NCBI RefSeq assembly: GCF_001659605.2 | Contig: NC_035169.2 | Location: 19,158,263 to 19,222,262, forward strand | Length of the DNA: 64,000 bases | Direction: 5' to 3' | Source of the DNA: Manihot esculenta | Lineage: Eukaryota > Streptophyta > Magnoliopsida > Malpighiales > Euphorbiaceae | Shown here: piece by piece, positions 1-11,026 of the stretch | Layout: each line of letters opens with the position of its first letter | Numbering within the stretch: the stretch's first letter is position 1 | Translations under genes and position numbers: made by a program | The notes under the pieces: generated by a model | Database searches by the model: none | Told to the model about the DNA's origin: nothing | What the model saw: the letters and a program-made list of their open reading frames with translations, nothing else

Positions 1-764
1 CTTGATAGGTTATTTTTGGAGGACGTGGAAATAATTACTTATGTATCTTCTTCACATAGATACATGAAAGACATCATGAATCTGTGATGACTCTGGAGGT
101 AATGCTAAACGATAAGCAACTAGTGTAATTCTCTCTAAAATCTCATATGGTCCTATGAATCATGAACTCAATTTTCCACGTTTACCAAAACGTACAACCT
201 CTTTCCAAGGAGAGATCTTTAGAAATAACTTGTCACCAACATTATATTCAATATCCCTTCTCTTCAAATCTGCATAACTCTTCTATCTATCTTGTACGGC
301 TTTTAATCTACTTCTAATCATCTGAATTTTATCTGTAGTGTGTTGCACTAATTTTGGACCTTCTAATTGTCTTTCCCTTACTTCATTTCAACACAATGGT
401 GTTCTGCATCTTCTCTCATATAAAACTTCATAAGGAGCCATGCTGATACTAATATGATAGCTATTATCATAAGAAAACTCCATCAAATGCACATACCTAT
501 CCCAACTTCCTCTAAACTCCATCACCATGCCCTTAGCATATCCTTCAAGGTCTAAATGGTTCATTCTAATTGACCATCTGTTTGAGGGTGAAAGAAACTG
601 TTAAACTTCAACTTGGTGCCTAAAGCATTTTGCAAGCTACGCCAAAATTGAGAAGTGAATCTTAGATCTTTGTCTGAAATAATGAAAACTGGAGCACCAT
701 AGAGTCTTACAATCTCATTGACATAGATCTCGGCTAATTTATATATTAGATTTTTTAAAATCAT
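1..764 (-). pseudogene. chromovirus pol remnant (integrase core to C-terminus)
   Basis: Read on the - strand, this is a decayed Ty3/gypsy pol fragment. An open stretch at 561-764 matches the integrase core of the other elements in the window: KLAEIYVNEIVRLYG, then IISDKDLRFTSQFW, then HPQTDGQLE. It stops where the other copies have the Arg codon after the catalytic Glu. Lower coordinates continue as broken integrase C-terminal sequence, including a recognisable GKRGKLSS and IHDVFHVSM before a TGA near position 20. It is clearly diverged from elements A-F (FFHPQ for AFHPQ, NEIVRLYG for DEIVRLHG), so it comes from a different, older family. No LTR for it is visible in the window. Confidence 0.75.
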
Positions 765-1203
765 TTTGTCAGTGATTTTTTTGATAAAAAACCATTTAAT
801 TTTTTGATTTTTTGTAATAGTTTCTTCTAGTGAGCTCCACGATATTTTAAGTTTAACACCATTACTTGTTTTGTTAATTGGGTTTTGAATGTTATAATTA
901 AAACAATTCAGAAAGTTATTTGTTCCCTAAAATAGTTTAAGGGTTTATTTAAATATTGACCTATAGTTTAGGGGCTAAATAATACTGTATACCTTTAAAT
1001 AACTATTTTATTAATAAACAAATGCTATAAAATTTAAAAATAAATCAAATAATCCTTATTTCTGATTCATATCATTTCTTTATATTCTATTTCATCTCTT
1101 TCTGACTAACTTTCTTTTAGAACTTATGTGAACTTAAGTTGCTGATCACCTCCATACTAAAAAACTTAAGAACTTATGTTGCGGCTCATTCATTAATTTC
1201 TTG
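765..1203. other. AT-rich spacer, no gene seen
   Basis: This is low-complexity AT-rich sequence with no open frame of note. It is the left flank of element A and ends in the TTAAA target site (1204-1208). Confidence 0.6.
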
Positions 1204-1383
1204 TTAAATGTAATACCCGGCTAGACTCCGGTATCGGAATTCCTACTGTCCGGTGGAATCTCGGATGTCGGAAACTTCTAGAAGGGTAAAATCATGTTTT
1301 ATGAAATGATTTAATGTATTTTATAATTTTAAGTAAAAAGGAAATTGAGTTTTTAATGAAAATAGCCTTGGAGGAAGATTCAG

Positions 1384-1550
1384 GTTCGGCCGCCGAACGT
1401 GCATGTGCTTCGGGAGTGCTTTAGGCCCCCGAATGCATAAGTGAGGGAAGTCCAGGTTCGGCCGCCGAACCTTATGTTCGGCCGCCGAACGTGGCATGCG
1501 TGCGGAGGCACGTTAGGCCCCCGAAAGTGGCCTGGCCAGCCACCTATAAA
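1384..1550 (+). promoter_or_regulatory. U3 palindrome array plus TATA box (element A)
   Basis: Several copies of the palindrome GTTCGGCCGCCGAAC and weaker variants (TTAGGCCCCCGAA) occupy 1384-1530. They end 14 bp before a TATA box, CTATAAAGGGG, with TATAAA at 1545-1550. The same arrangement recurs in the 3' LTR (8886-9013, TATAAA at 9030-9035). Its position just upstream of the TATA box suggests a promoter or silencing role; this is inference. Confidence 0.6.
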
Positions 1551-1785
1551 GGGGTCCCCATGTTTGAACGGGCAAGCTTTTCTCCCCATTTTCGGCCAAG
1601 GTGAGTCTCCGCCGCCCTCATGCCGATCTTGAGTTCTTCCTTCAAATCTTTCATGATTTCTTATGAGTTTTAACTTCGTTTTGAAGATTTCAACCTTAGA
1701 TCGAAGTTGTGAAGCTTGGAGACCTCAGGAACCCATCTTCCCCAAATCTCCAAGTTAGGTCACACTCTCTCTCGATCTTCAAAAG

Positions 1786-2449
1786 GTAAGAGTCGATCTT
1801 TAGCTCATTATATGTTTTAAACGAGTTTCATGAAGATTTATGGGGTAGAAATGCATGTTAGGTTATTTTTGAGTTCATGGGTTTATGTTGAGTCTTTTTG
1901 AGCAATGTATGATGTTTATGTATGTTTGATGTGTTGTAAGTTGGGGTTTAGGATAGTTTGAAGCCCCTAGGAGCTTGAGTGCTTGAGTTTGCATGTTGTA
2001 GAATAGGTAAATGCATGATGGATTGGTTTTGGAAGCATTGTGCATGAAAGAGGCTGAGTTCTGCCCTTTGGAAGAACTCAGGTTCGGCAGCCGAAAAGAC
2101 TTTCGGCCGCCGAACCTGCCTGTGGAGGCCAACTTTTGGCTGCCGAACCCTGCCCCCGAAAGTGTACTTTCGGCTCTGGAAGGGAGTTTCGGCCGCCGAA
2201 GGTGCCGCCGAACATGCATGACTTTCGTCTCTGGAGGGAACCTTCGGCCGCCGAAAGTGCCGCCGAAGGTGCATGACTTTCGGCTCTGGAGGGACTTTCG
2301 GCCGCCGAACCTGCCGCTGAAAGTGCCCTGTCTAGCCTTCTTTTGCATGATTTTTATGATTGTTTTAAGGTGTTTTAGGGGGTTTTTGGGGAGTATCTTA
2401 GAGTCATATTTATGTATGTTTGGTCCTTCATTTGAGTCCAACTGTGTAG
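1786..2449 (+). other. possible leader intron 1 (element A)
   Basis: A donor-like CAAAAG|GTAAGAG lies at 1786 and an acceptor-like CTGTGTAG|GTT ends at 2449. Both signals are kept at the matching place in the LTRs of C, D, E and F, although the sequence between them has diverged. The second palindrome array lies inside the interval. No transcript is available to me, so splicing is inferred. Confidence 0.35.
2083..2325 (+). repeat. second palindrome array (element A)
   Basis: About ten copies of TTCGGCCGCCGAA and relatives (TTCGGCAGCCGAA, TGCCGCCGAA) alternate with TTTCGTCTCTGG or TTTCGGCTCTGG. The matching array in the 3' LTR is 9566-9817. Long open frames over it, in several reading frames, encode only repeated FGGR, RRPK or SAAE words and are by-products of the repeat. 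Confidence 0.85.
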
Positions 2450-2718
2450 GTTCAGACCCGAGGAACCGAGGACCCCAGCAGTGAGTCAGCTGCTTCAGTG
2501 TCTGTCAGAGCTAGCTAGAGGTGAGTGGAATAACTCTCTATGTTTTCAAAGCAAATAATGAAAGTTTAGCATAATTCACGCATCATGAATGCCATGAGTT
2601 ATATAGGGTTCTTGCATTAGAATTCACGAATATGTTGCATTGCATATTATGTTGTTGATGTGGATGAATGTTGAATGATCCATTAGCCCTCACACGTTAT
2701 GACATGATGTTATGATAT

Positions 2719-2858
2719 GGAAGTCCAGGCGTGCCTGCACTACGCCCCTGGCACTATGTAAGAGAAAGTCCGGGCGAGCCTGCACTACGCCCCTGATACT
2801 ATTGGATATGTATGTTATGCTATGGAAGTCCAGGCGTGCCTGCACTACGCCCCTGGCA
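2719..2858 (+). repeat. hairpin minisatellite (element A)
   Basis: Three units of the form GTCCAGGCGTGCC...CGCCCCTGGCA. The unit ends are complementary (CCAGG with CCTGG), so each unit can fold back. The 3' LTR copy is 10210-10349. Every related LTR here has a different minisatellite of similar shape at the same place. Confidence 0.8.
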
Positions 2859-3395
2859 TGATTAGACTGTATGGAGGGTTAAATGGTGATAAGTTTATCC
2901 TTGATGTGAATTATTTGTGCTGTGATGCATTCCATGTTATCATATGTTTTAAATACTATGTTTTATTATTCTGCTCACTAGGCTCTAGTAGCTCACCCCA
3001 CTCCCTTAACTCCAGGTTTGCAAGTACGGGTTAGACCAGGAGGTCAGCTAGAGTAAAGTTATGGTTATGTAATAGCTAGTGGTGGACATAATAAATATTG
3101 TAATGTAATGGTTTAATGATATTTTATGAAAACCAAACTTAATGTATGAATGAATGTTTCCTATTGGAGCATAGTTGAGGACTCCAATGAGGGGAATGAT
3201 GTTTATGAGTTATGCATGCACAGGTTGAGTTTGGTAATTGAATGAGAAAAGTTCAAATTTTTATGTATGTGTTGATCATGTATGGGATTTAACAGGTTTA
3301 CAAGTTTTATGTTAGGCTTGCTACGGGTCCCGGTGGCCTTAAGCCGACCCGGATCCTAGCGCGGGTAGCGGTCCGATTTTTGGGTCGTTACAGAT

Positions 3396-3409
3396 TGGTA
3401 TCAGAGCCC
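3396..3409 (+). other. primer binding site, initiator tRNA-Met (element A)
   Basis: TGGTATCAGAGCCC begins three bases after the 5' LTR. It is the standard complement of the plant initiator tRNA-Met 3' end and primes minus-strand DNA synthesis. Confidence 0.9.
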
Positions 3410-3643
3410 TAGGTTCATATGGTCGGACCTAGAGTGTCGGACTCATAGATGTTCTAGAAGGTCAAGCACAATAGGAAGATCATGTCAACTAGGATAGGAT
3501 GTAGAGTCCTGTCTTGAATGATGATGTGAAATGCCATGATTATATGCTATGTATGTGATGTATGTGATGCGGGTTCATGTGTTTGCATATGAACCATTTG
3601 AAACTAATGTTTATGTGATGTGTGCTATTTTTCAATAAACAGG

Positions 3644-6600
3644 ATGAGAGGAACTCGTAGATCTGCACGATTGACTGGAGTACCACCCCAGGATGAGGGC
3701 ACGGATGCCCGTCCTCCTGCATTGCCTAGGGCAATGTCAAGTAGGTCCAGCAGAGAAAGAGTAGTAAGAGACCCTAGAAGGTCTTTGGATATGAACAGAA
3801 GCAGGTCAGTAAGGGGAACAGTTCAAGGAGGAATGTCAGAGGATGTGGGGGATGATATGGATGTGGATTAGAGGAGGGATGGCAGTCTTGGAGTGAGTAT
3901 GTCGGAAGAGGGCATGGGAGAGTCCCAAGGAGGCACCCAGGCCTCGGGATTTGTTCAGCCACCCCAGTACCCACCCTTTTCTCAAAATCCCAGGTATTCG
4001 ATGGGAGGTACATCGGATTACCCCAGCTTTAACCTTTATCACTCTCACATGCCATACCCACCTTTCTACCCATCATACCCATAGTACCCTATGTACCCAC
4101 CCCCATCCTTCTACCCAGGTACAACAAACCCTACCCCAGGGGATGCTGCACCTCCTCCACCACCAGCAGCACCTACTGTCCCAGAAACCCAAATGCCTAA
4201 ACCTAGCTCATCTGGAGGGAGCAAGGTCAAGATGACCGATTACATGAAGTTGGGTGCTCTCCAGTTTGAAACAGGTGATGACCCATTTGTGTACCTTGAG
4301 AGGGTCAAGGTGATTACAGATGAGATAGGAGCTGATAACAGTAGAGCCATTCAGATGGCTGGGTTCACACTGAAATGCAAAAAGGCCCGAGAGTGGTTTA
4401 AGAATTATGTGAACCCGAGGTTGGATAGTCTATCCTGGGAGGAGTTTGCCAATGAGTTTGCAGGATGGGCTTTCCCTGACAGTTCCAGGGAGCTGAAAAT
4501 GATTGAATTTGAGCAGTTGAGGCAGACAGATGAGATGAGTGTGGATGAGTATACAGACAGATTCTTGGAGCTGTTGCCGTTTGCTGGTCAGAATCTGGAC
4601 ACAGATCAGAGGAAGTCAAGGAGGTATATCATGAGGCTCCATTCCAGGTATTCCTCCTTGATTCAGTCAGTAGAGAGGGAGAGTTTCCATGCCATAGTGG
4701 ATATGGCTCGGAGGATGGAGGCTAGTGCAATAATCGAGGGAAAGGTTAAACAGTCAGTGGCATAGCCTTCTGGTTTCAAGACCCCAGGTGGGGGAAGGTT
4801 AGACCCTTCTTCTCTGAGTTCAGGCAGTAAGAAATGGGACAGAGGCCCCAGGAAGTCAAAGAAGAACAAGTTCTGGAACAAGATCAAGTCAGGTCTGGGA
4901 TTAGAAAGTGGCTCGAGCTCGGGTGCCGATAATGCAGCATGTATGAAGTGTGGGAAGCCGCACAAGGGTGTATGTCTGGTTGGGACGACAGCCTGCTTCA
5001 GGTGTGGGCAGGAGAGACACATAGCTTGGGAGTGTCCCAGAGCAGCTTTTGTGGCACAGTCTCAGCAGATAGCTTCTGGTAGTGTGGCTCAGCCAGTAGC
5101 TCCAGCCGCGACTCAGGCTAGTGGCAGAGGCCGAGGGAGAGGGGCAGCCTCTTCTTCATCGGGTTTCAGAGGTGAAGGTCCATCAGCACCAGCACGGATC
5201 TTCACTATGACTCAGCAGGAGGCAAATGCATCAAACACAGTGGTGTCAGGTAATCTCATCATTGGTTGTTCTGATGTTTATGCCTTAATGGACCCTGGTG
5301 CATCGCATTCTTTCATTGCTCCGAGGGCCGTCGAGAGGTTGGGATTGATGGTCTCTGGGTTAGAGTGTCCCCTATGGGTCAGTGGACCCAAGTGTGACTC
5401 GTCAGTGGCAGAGTCAGTCTGCCAGTATAGTCCAGTTTTTATTGAGGGGAGATGCCTATCTGCCGACCTTGTGCTTCTAGATTTGACAGATTTTGATGTC
5501 ATCCTAGGGATGGATTGGCTATCTACCCATGGTGCTACCTTGGACTGCAGAGACAAGGTAGTCAAGTTCAGATGTCAAGATGGGTCAGAGGTTGTCTTCA
5601 GAGGAGACAGGAGTGGTACACCTAGAGGTTTGATATCAGCCCTACAAGCTCGTAGGCTACTCAGGAGGGGTTGTCAGTGTTTTCTAGCTCATGTGAGAGA
5701 GCTGGATAGTCATGTCAGAGAGCCCGCCTCAGTGCCCGTGGTCAGTGAGTTTTTAGATGTGTTCCCAGACGAGCTGCTAGGTTTACCACCTGCTAGGGAG
5801 ATAGAGTTTGAAATTGAGTTGATGCCTGGAACCAAACCGATCTCTATCCCTCCCTACAGGATGGCACCAGTTGAATTGAAAGAGCTTAAGGAGCAGTTGC
5901 AAGAGTTGGTAGATAAGGGTTTCATCCGACCGAGTACCTCACCTTGGGGTGCTCCAGTGCTGTTCGTGAAAAAGAAAGATGGATCCCTTAGACTTTGTAT
6001 CGACTACAGGCAGTTGAACAAGGTCACTACTAAGAATAAGTACCCATTGCCAAGGATCGACGATCTATTCGACCAGCTAGCAGGAGCAGGTTGTTTCTCC
6101 AAGATAGATCTGAGATCTGGGTACCATCAGCTGAGGATAAGAGAAGAGGATGTGCCAAAGACAGCATTCAGGACCAGATATGGGCACTATAAGTTTCTTG
6201 TGATGTCGTTCGGGTTAACCAATGCCCCTGCAGCATTCATGGATCTCATGAACAGAGTTTTCAGTCAATACCTGGATCACTTCGTTATTGTCTTCATAGA
6301 TGATATCTTGGTGTATTCCAGGAATGCAGAGGAGCATGTCCATCATCTGAGGTTAGTTCTGCAGACCTTGAGGGAACATGGCTTGTATGCCAAGTTCTCC
6401 AAATGTGAGTTCTGGCTAAGGAGCATTTCATTCTTGGGGCATGTGGTGTCAGAAAATGGAATCGAGGTAGACCCCAAGAAAGTGGAAGCTGTAGCAAACT
6501 GGCCTAGACCCACTACAGTTACAGAGATCAAGAGCTTCTTGGGTTTAGCAGGTTACTACAGGAGGTTCGTTCAGGACTTCTCTAAAATTGCAGCTCCTAT

Positions 6601-8628
6601 GACCAGACTGACTAAGAAGAACCAGAGGTTTGTGTGGACCGACCAGTGTGAGGAGAGCTTTGAGGAGCTAAAGAAGAGGTTGACTTCAGCACCAGTGTTA
6701 GCTCTGCCATCTAGTAATGAAGACTTCTCAGTCTATTGCGATGCGTCCCGTGTGGGACTGGGTTGTGTGCTAATGCAGAATGAAAGGGTGATTGCTTATG
6801 CTTATAGGCAACTGAAGAAGCATGAGTTGAATTACCCTACACATGATCTAGAAATGGCAGCGGTAATCTTTGCACTCAAGATGTGGAGGCATTACCTTTA
6901 TGGGGTAAAATGTGAGGTCTTCATAGATCATAAAAGCCTGCAGTACATCTTGAGTCAGAGAGAGTTAAATTTGAGGCAAAGGAGATGGGTAGAACTGCTT
7001 AGTGACTACGATTGCAAGATTCAGTACCATCCGGGTAAGGCGAATGTTGTGGCAAACGCCTTGAGCCGGAAATCACATGGCAGTTTGTCCCATATTTCAG
7101 CAGAAAGAAGACCAGTGGTGAGGCAGTTCTTCGAGCTCATGAATGAAGGTTTGCAGTTGGAGTTGTCTGGTACAGGTGCTTTGATAGCCCAGATGAGAGT
7201 GGCACCCGTATTTCTAGAGCAGGTGGCTCAGAAACAGCACGAGGACCCAGAGTTAGTCAAGATTACCAGGACTGTTCAGTCAGGCAAGAATGAAGAGTTC
7301 AGATTTGACAACAAGGGGATCCTCCGCTATGGGAGCAGATTATGTGTACCAGATGACGTAGGTCTGAAGGGAGACATTATGAGGGAGGCTCATAATGCCA
7401 GATACAGTGTTCACCCTGGAGCCACCAAGATATATCAAGATCTAAAGAGAGTGTATTGGTGGCCAGCGATGAAGAGAGAAGTGGCACAGTTCGTGTCAGC
7501 CTGCGAAATATGTCAGAGGGTGAAGCTGGAACATCAGAAGCCGGCTGAAATGCTTAACCCACTACCTATTCCAGAGTGGAAATGGGAGAATATAGCTATG
7601 GACTTCGTGGTGGGGTTACGGGCGACGTCCAACAGATTAGACTCCATATGGGTGATTGTGAACAGACTGACCAAATCTGCTCACTTCATCCCTGTCAAGA
7701 GTGGCTATTCTATGGACAAGTTGGCGCAGGTGTATGTTGATGAGATTGTCAGACTGCATGGGGTTCCTATTTCAATAGTGTCTGATAAAGGACCCCAGTT
7801 CACCTCTAGGTTTTGGCGGAGTTTGCAGAATGCTATGGGTACCAGGTTGGATTTTAGCACTGCTTTCCATCCACAGACAGACGGACAATCAGACAGGACC
7901 ATCCAGACAATAGAGGATATGCTCAGAATGTGTGTACTGGATTTTGGCGGTTCTTGGAGGCAACATCTACCTTTGGTGGAGTTTGCCTACAATAACAGCC
8001 ATCACGCTAGCATAGGGATGGCTCCCTCATATATGGAAGGAAGTGCAGGTCACCTGTTTGCTGGGAAGAAGTTGGGGAAAGGGCCTTGGCAGGGCCTGAG
8101 CTTGTAGAGATCACCAGCAGAGTGGTGCCCATAATCAGAGAAAGGATCAAGACTGCTGCAAGCAGACAGAAGAGTTATGCAGATATCCGCAGAAGGCAAG
8201 TAGAGTTTCAGGAGGGGGATTTGGTATTGCTCAAGGTGTCTCCAATGAAAGGGGTGATTTGATTTGGGAAGACGGGTAAGCTAGCTCCGCGGTACATCGG
8301 ACCCTTTGAAGTCTTGCAAAAGATTCGAAATGTATCGTACAAGCTGGACTTGCCTGCTTCACTGGAGAGAATCCATCCGGTTTTCCATGTTTCTATGTTA
8401 AGAAAGTTCGTGTCAGATCCGGGCAAGGTTCTTAGTGAGCCTGATGTGGAGATCCAAGAAGATCTCACCTATGTTGAGCAGCCAGTACGGATCCTTGACA
8501 CCCAGATCAGAAAACTAAGGAACAAGGAAATCCCGATGGTGAAAGTCCTTTGGAATCACCACAACATCGAAGAGTGTACCTGGGAGACACGGGAGTCCAT
8601 GCTCCAGCAATATCCTCATCTCTTCTAA
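3644..8628 (+). pseudogene. Element A gag-pol, broken
   Basis: A single chromoviral gag-pol frame starting at [10 protein letters not shown]. It runs through Gag, paired zinc knuckles (about 4940-5035), protease (DPGASHSFI near 5290), reverse transcriptase (FIDD near 6295), RNase H (CDAS near 6740), integrase and a chromodomain ending QQYPHLF. In-frame TAG codons at 3869, 4082 and 4763 sit where sister copies have CAG. A net 7-base loss near 8024-8034 shifts the frame inside integrase, and TGA at 8260 follows in the new frame. Two catalytic residues are also changed: the RNase H motif VADALSRK reads VANALSRK (Asp to Asn), and the integrase Glu in GQSER is Asp (GQSDR). It is inactive for expression of the whole polyprotein and probably for catalysis. 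Confidence 0.93.
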
Positions 8629-8700
8629 GGTGAGTTCTATGTGCTTTGAATGTATGTTCATGTTGTATGCTTTGCATGTACTAGTTGAGGAACATTCGGT

Positions 8701-8713
8701 AAGGGGGGGAGAA
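8701..8713 (+). other. polypurine tract (element A)
   Basis: AAGGGGGGGAGAA directly abuts the 3' LTR and primes plus-strand synthesis. The inverted repeat found just upstream of this tract in C, D, E and F is reduced here to its left arm, GAACATTCG. Confidence 0.85.
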
Positions 8714-10883
8714 TGTAATACCCGGCTAGACTCCGATATCGAAATTCCTACTGTCCGGTGGAATCTCAGATGTCGAAAACTTCTAGAAGGGTAAAATCAT
8801 GTTTTATGAAATGATTTAATGTATTTTATAATTTTAAGTAAAAAGGAAATTGAGTTTTTAATGAAAATAGCCTTGGAGGAAGATTCAGGTTCGGCCGCCG
8901 AACATGCATGCGTTTCGGGAGTGCTTTAGGCCCCCGAAGGCATAAGTGAGGGAAGTCCAGGTTCGGCCGCCAAACATGGCATGCATGCGGAGGCACGTTA
9001 GGCTCCCGAAAGTGGCCTGGCCAGCCACCTATAAAGGGGTCCCCATGTCCGAACGGGCGAGCTTTTCTCCCCATTTTCGGCCAAGGTGAGTCTCCGCTGC
9101 CCTCATGCTGATCTTGAGTTCTTCCTTCAAATCTTTCATGATTTCTTATGAGTTTTAACTTCGTTTTGAAGATTTCAAGCTTAGATTGAAGTTGTGAAGC
9201 TTGGAGACCTCAGGAACCCATCTTCCCCAAATCTCCAAGTTAGGTCACACTCTCTCTTGATCTTCAAAAGGTAAGAGTTGATCTTTAGCTCATTATATGT
9301 TTTAAACGAGTTTCATGAAGATTTATGGGGTAGAAATGCATGTTAGGTTATTTTTGAGTTCATGGGTTTATGTTGAGTCTTTTTGAGCAATGTATGATGT
9401 TTATGTATGTTTGATGTGTTGTAAGTTGGGGTTTAGGATAGTTTGAAGCCCCTAGGAGCTTGAGTGCTTGAGTTTGCATGTTGTAGAATAGGTAAATGCA
9501 TGATGGATTGGTTTTGGAAGCATTGTGCATGAAAGAGGCTGAGTTCTGCCCTTTGGAAGAACTCAGGTTCGGCAGCCGAAGGGACTTTCGGCCGCCGAAC
9601 CTGCCTGTGGAGGCCAACTTTTGGTTGCCAAACCCTGCCCCCGAAAGTGGACTTTCGGCTCTGGAAGGGAGTTTCAGCCACCGAAGGTGCCGCCGAACAT
9701 GCATGAGTTTCGTCTCTGGAGGGAACCTTCGGCCGCCGAAAGTGCCGCCGAAAGTGCCGCCGAAGGTGCATGACTTTCGGCTCTGGAGGGACTTTCGGCC
9801 GCCGAACCTGCCGCCGAAAGTGCCCTGTCCAGCCTTCCTTTGCATGATTTTTGTGATTGTTTTAAGGTGTTTTAGGGGGGGTTTTTGGGGAGTATCTTAG
9901 AGTCATATTTATGTATGTTTGGTCCCTCATTTGAGTCCAACTGTGTAGGTTCGGACCCGAGGACCCCAGCAGTGAGTCAGCTGCTTCAGTGTCTGTCAGA
10001 GCTAGCCAGAGGTGAGTGGAATAACTCTCTATGTTTTCAAAGCAAATAATGAAAGTTTAGCATAATTCACGCATCATGAATGCCATGAGTTATATAGGGT
10101 GCTTGCATTAGAATTCACGAATATGTTGCATTGCATATTATATTGTTGATGTGGATATATGTTGAATGATCCATTAGCCCTCACATGTTATGACATGATG
10201 TTATGATATGGAAGTCCAGGCGTGCCTGCACTACGCCCCTGGCACTATGTAAGAGAAAGTCCGGGCGAGCCTGCACTATGCCCCCGGCACTATTGGATAT
10301 GTATGTTATGCTATGGAAGTCCAGGCGTGCCTGCACTACGCCCCTGGCATGATTAGACTGTATGGAGGGTTAAATGGGGACAAGTTCATCCTTGATGTGA
10401 ATTGTTTGTGCTGTGATGCATTCCATGTTATCATATGTTTTAAATACTATGTTTTATTATTCTGCTCACTGGGCTCTAGTAGCTCACCCCACTCTCTTAA
10501 TCCCAGGTTTGCAGGTACGGGTTAGACCAGGAGGTCAGCTAGAGTAAAGTAATGGTTATGTAATAGCTAGTGGTGGACATGATAAATATTGTAATGTAAT
10601 GGTTTAATGATATTTTATGAAAACCAAACTTAATATATGAATGAATGTTTCCCATTGGAGCATAGTTGAGGACTCCAATGAGGGGAATAATGTTTATGAG
10701 TTGTGCATGCACAGGTTGAGTTTGGTAATTGAATGAGAAAAGTTTAAATTTTTATGTATGTGTTGATCATGTATGGGATTTAACAGGTTTACAGGTTTTA
10801 TGTTAGGCTTGCTACGGGTCCCGGCGGCCTTAAGCCGACCCGGATCCTAGCGCCGGTAGCGGTCCGATTTTCGGGTCGTTACA
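8714..10883 (+). repeat. Element A 3' LTR
   Basis: 2170 bp, collinear with the 5' LTR and carrying scattered substitutions. It includes the U3 palindrome array (8886-9013), TATAAA at 9030-9035, the second array (9566-9817) and the minisatellite (10210-10349). It is followed directly by the TTAAA duplication. Confidence 0.95.
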
Positions 10884-10892
10884 TTAAACTTC

Positions 10893-11026
10893 CTTTTTTT
10901 TCCTCTAAATAATGAATTTAAATTCTACCCCTTGACTATCTGGATCCTTATTCATATTTAAAGTTAAAAATAAATTATATATGATTCAGATACTAGATTT
11001 TAAATTCATTATTTGAAGAAAAAAAG
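10893..11026. repeat. imperfect inverted repeat, MITE-sized
   Basis: The arm at 10893-10926 (AAATAATGAATTTAAATTCT) pairs imperfectly with 10995-11025. Further weaker pairing (CTATCTGGATCC with GATTCAGATACTAG) extends it inward. It could be a miniature inverted-repeat element or a simple hairpin. No clear target duplication was found because element A abuts it on the left. Confidence 0.4.

Larger units (their letters stand above)
1209..3392 (+). repeat. Element A 5' LTR
   Basis: 2184 bp, against 2170 bp for the 3' copy at 8714. In order it holds a palindrome array, a TATA-like box, a leader with splice-like signals, a second palindrome array, a hairpin minisatellite, and a conserved GC-rich end with TAGCGGTCCG close to the terminus. 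The two LTRs differ in array unit number: the 5' copy has an extra palindrome unit near 1470, and the 3' copy has an extra unit near 9745. Confidence 0.95.
2521..3642 (+). other. possible leader intron 2 spanning LTR end and PBS (element A)
   Basis: A donor-like AGAG|GTGAGTGG lies at 2521. An acceptor-like ATAAACAG ends at 3642, one base before the gag ATG at 3644. Removing this interval would delete the LTR end and the primer site and place gag near the 5' end of the RNA. The donor word is shared by A, C, D, E and F. Inference only. Confidence 0.35.
1209..10883 (+). mobile_element. Element A: decayed full-length Tekay-type chromovirus
   Basis: A complete Ty3/gypsy LTR retrotransposon of 9675 bp. 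It begins TGTAATACCC and ends GGGTCGTTACA at both LTRs. An exact 5-bp target duplication TTAAA lies at 1204-1208 and 10884-10888. The order is 5' LTR, primer site for initiator tRNA-Met, gag-pol, purine tract, 3' LTR. The chromodomain-like C-terminus places it with Tekay/Del chromoviruses. The gag-pol frame is broken at several points, so it is not autonomous. Confidence 0.95.

Noticed and set aside
900..1200. Loose similarity between this stretch and 12450-12660, considered as a dispersed repeat
   Set aside because: Both are AT-rich and I could align only short words by eye. Without a computed alignment it is not supportable.
1875..2484. Long overlapping frames with FGGR, RRPK, SAAE and RPPN repeats, here and in every array-bearing LTR
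   Set aside because: They arise because the GC-rich palindrome is free of stops in most frames. They occur on both strands, differ between LTR copies and have no start or domain in common.
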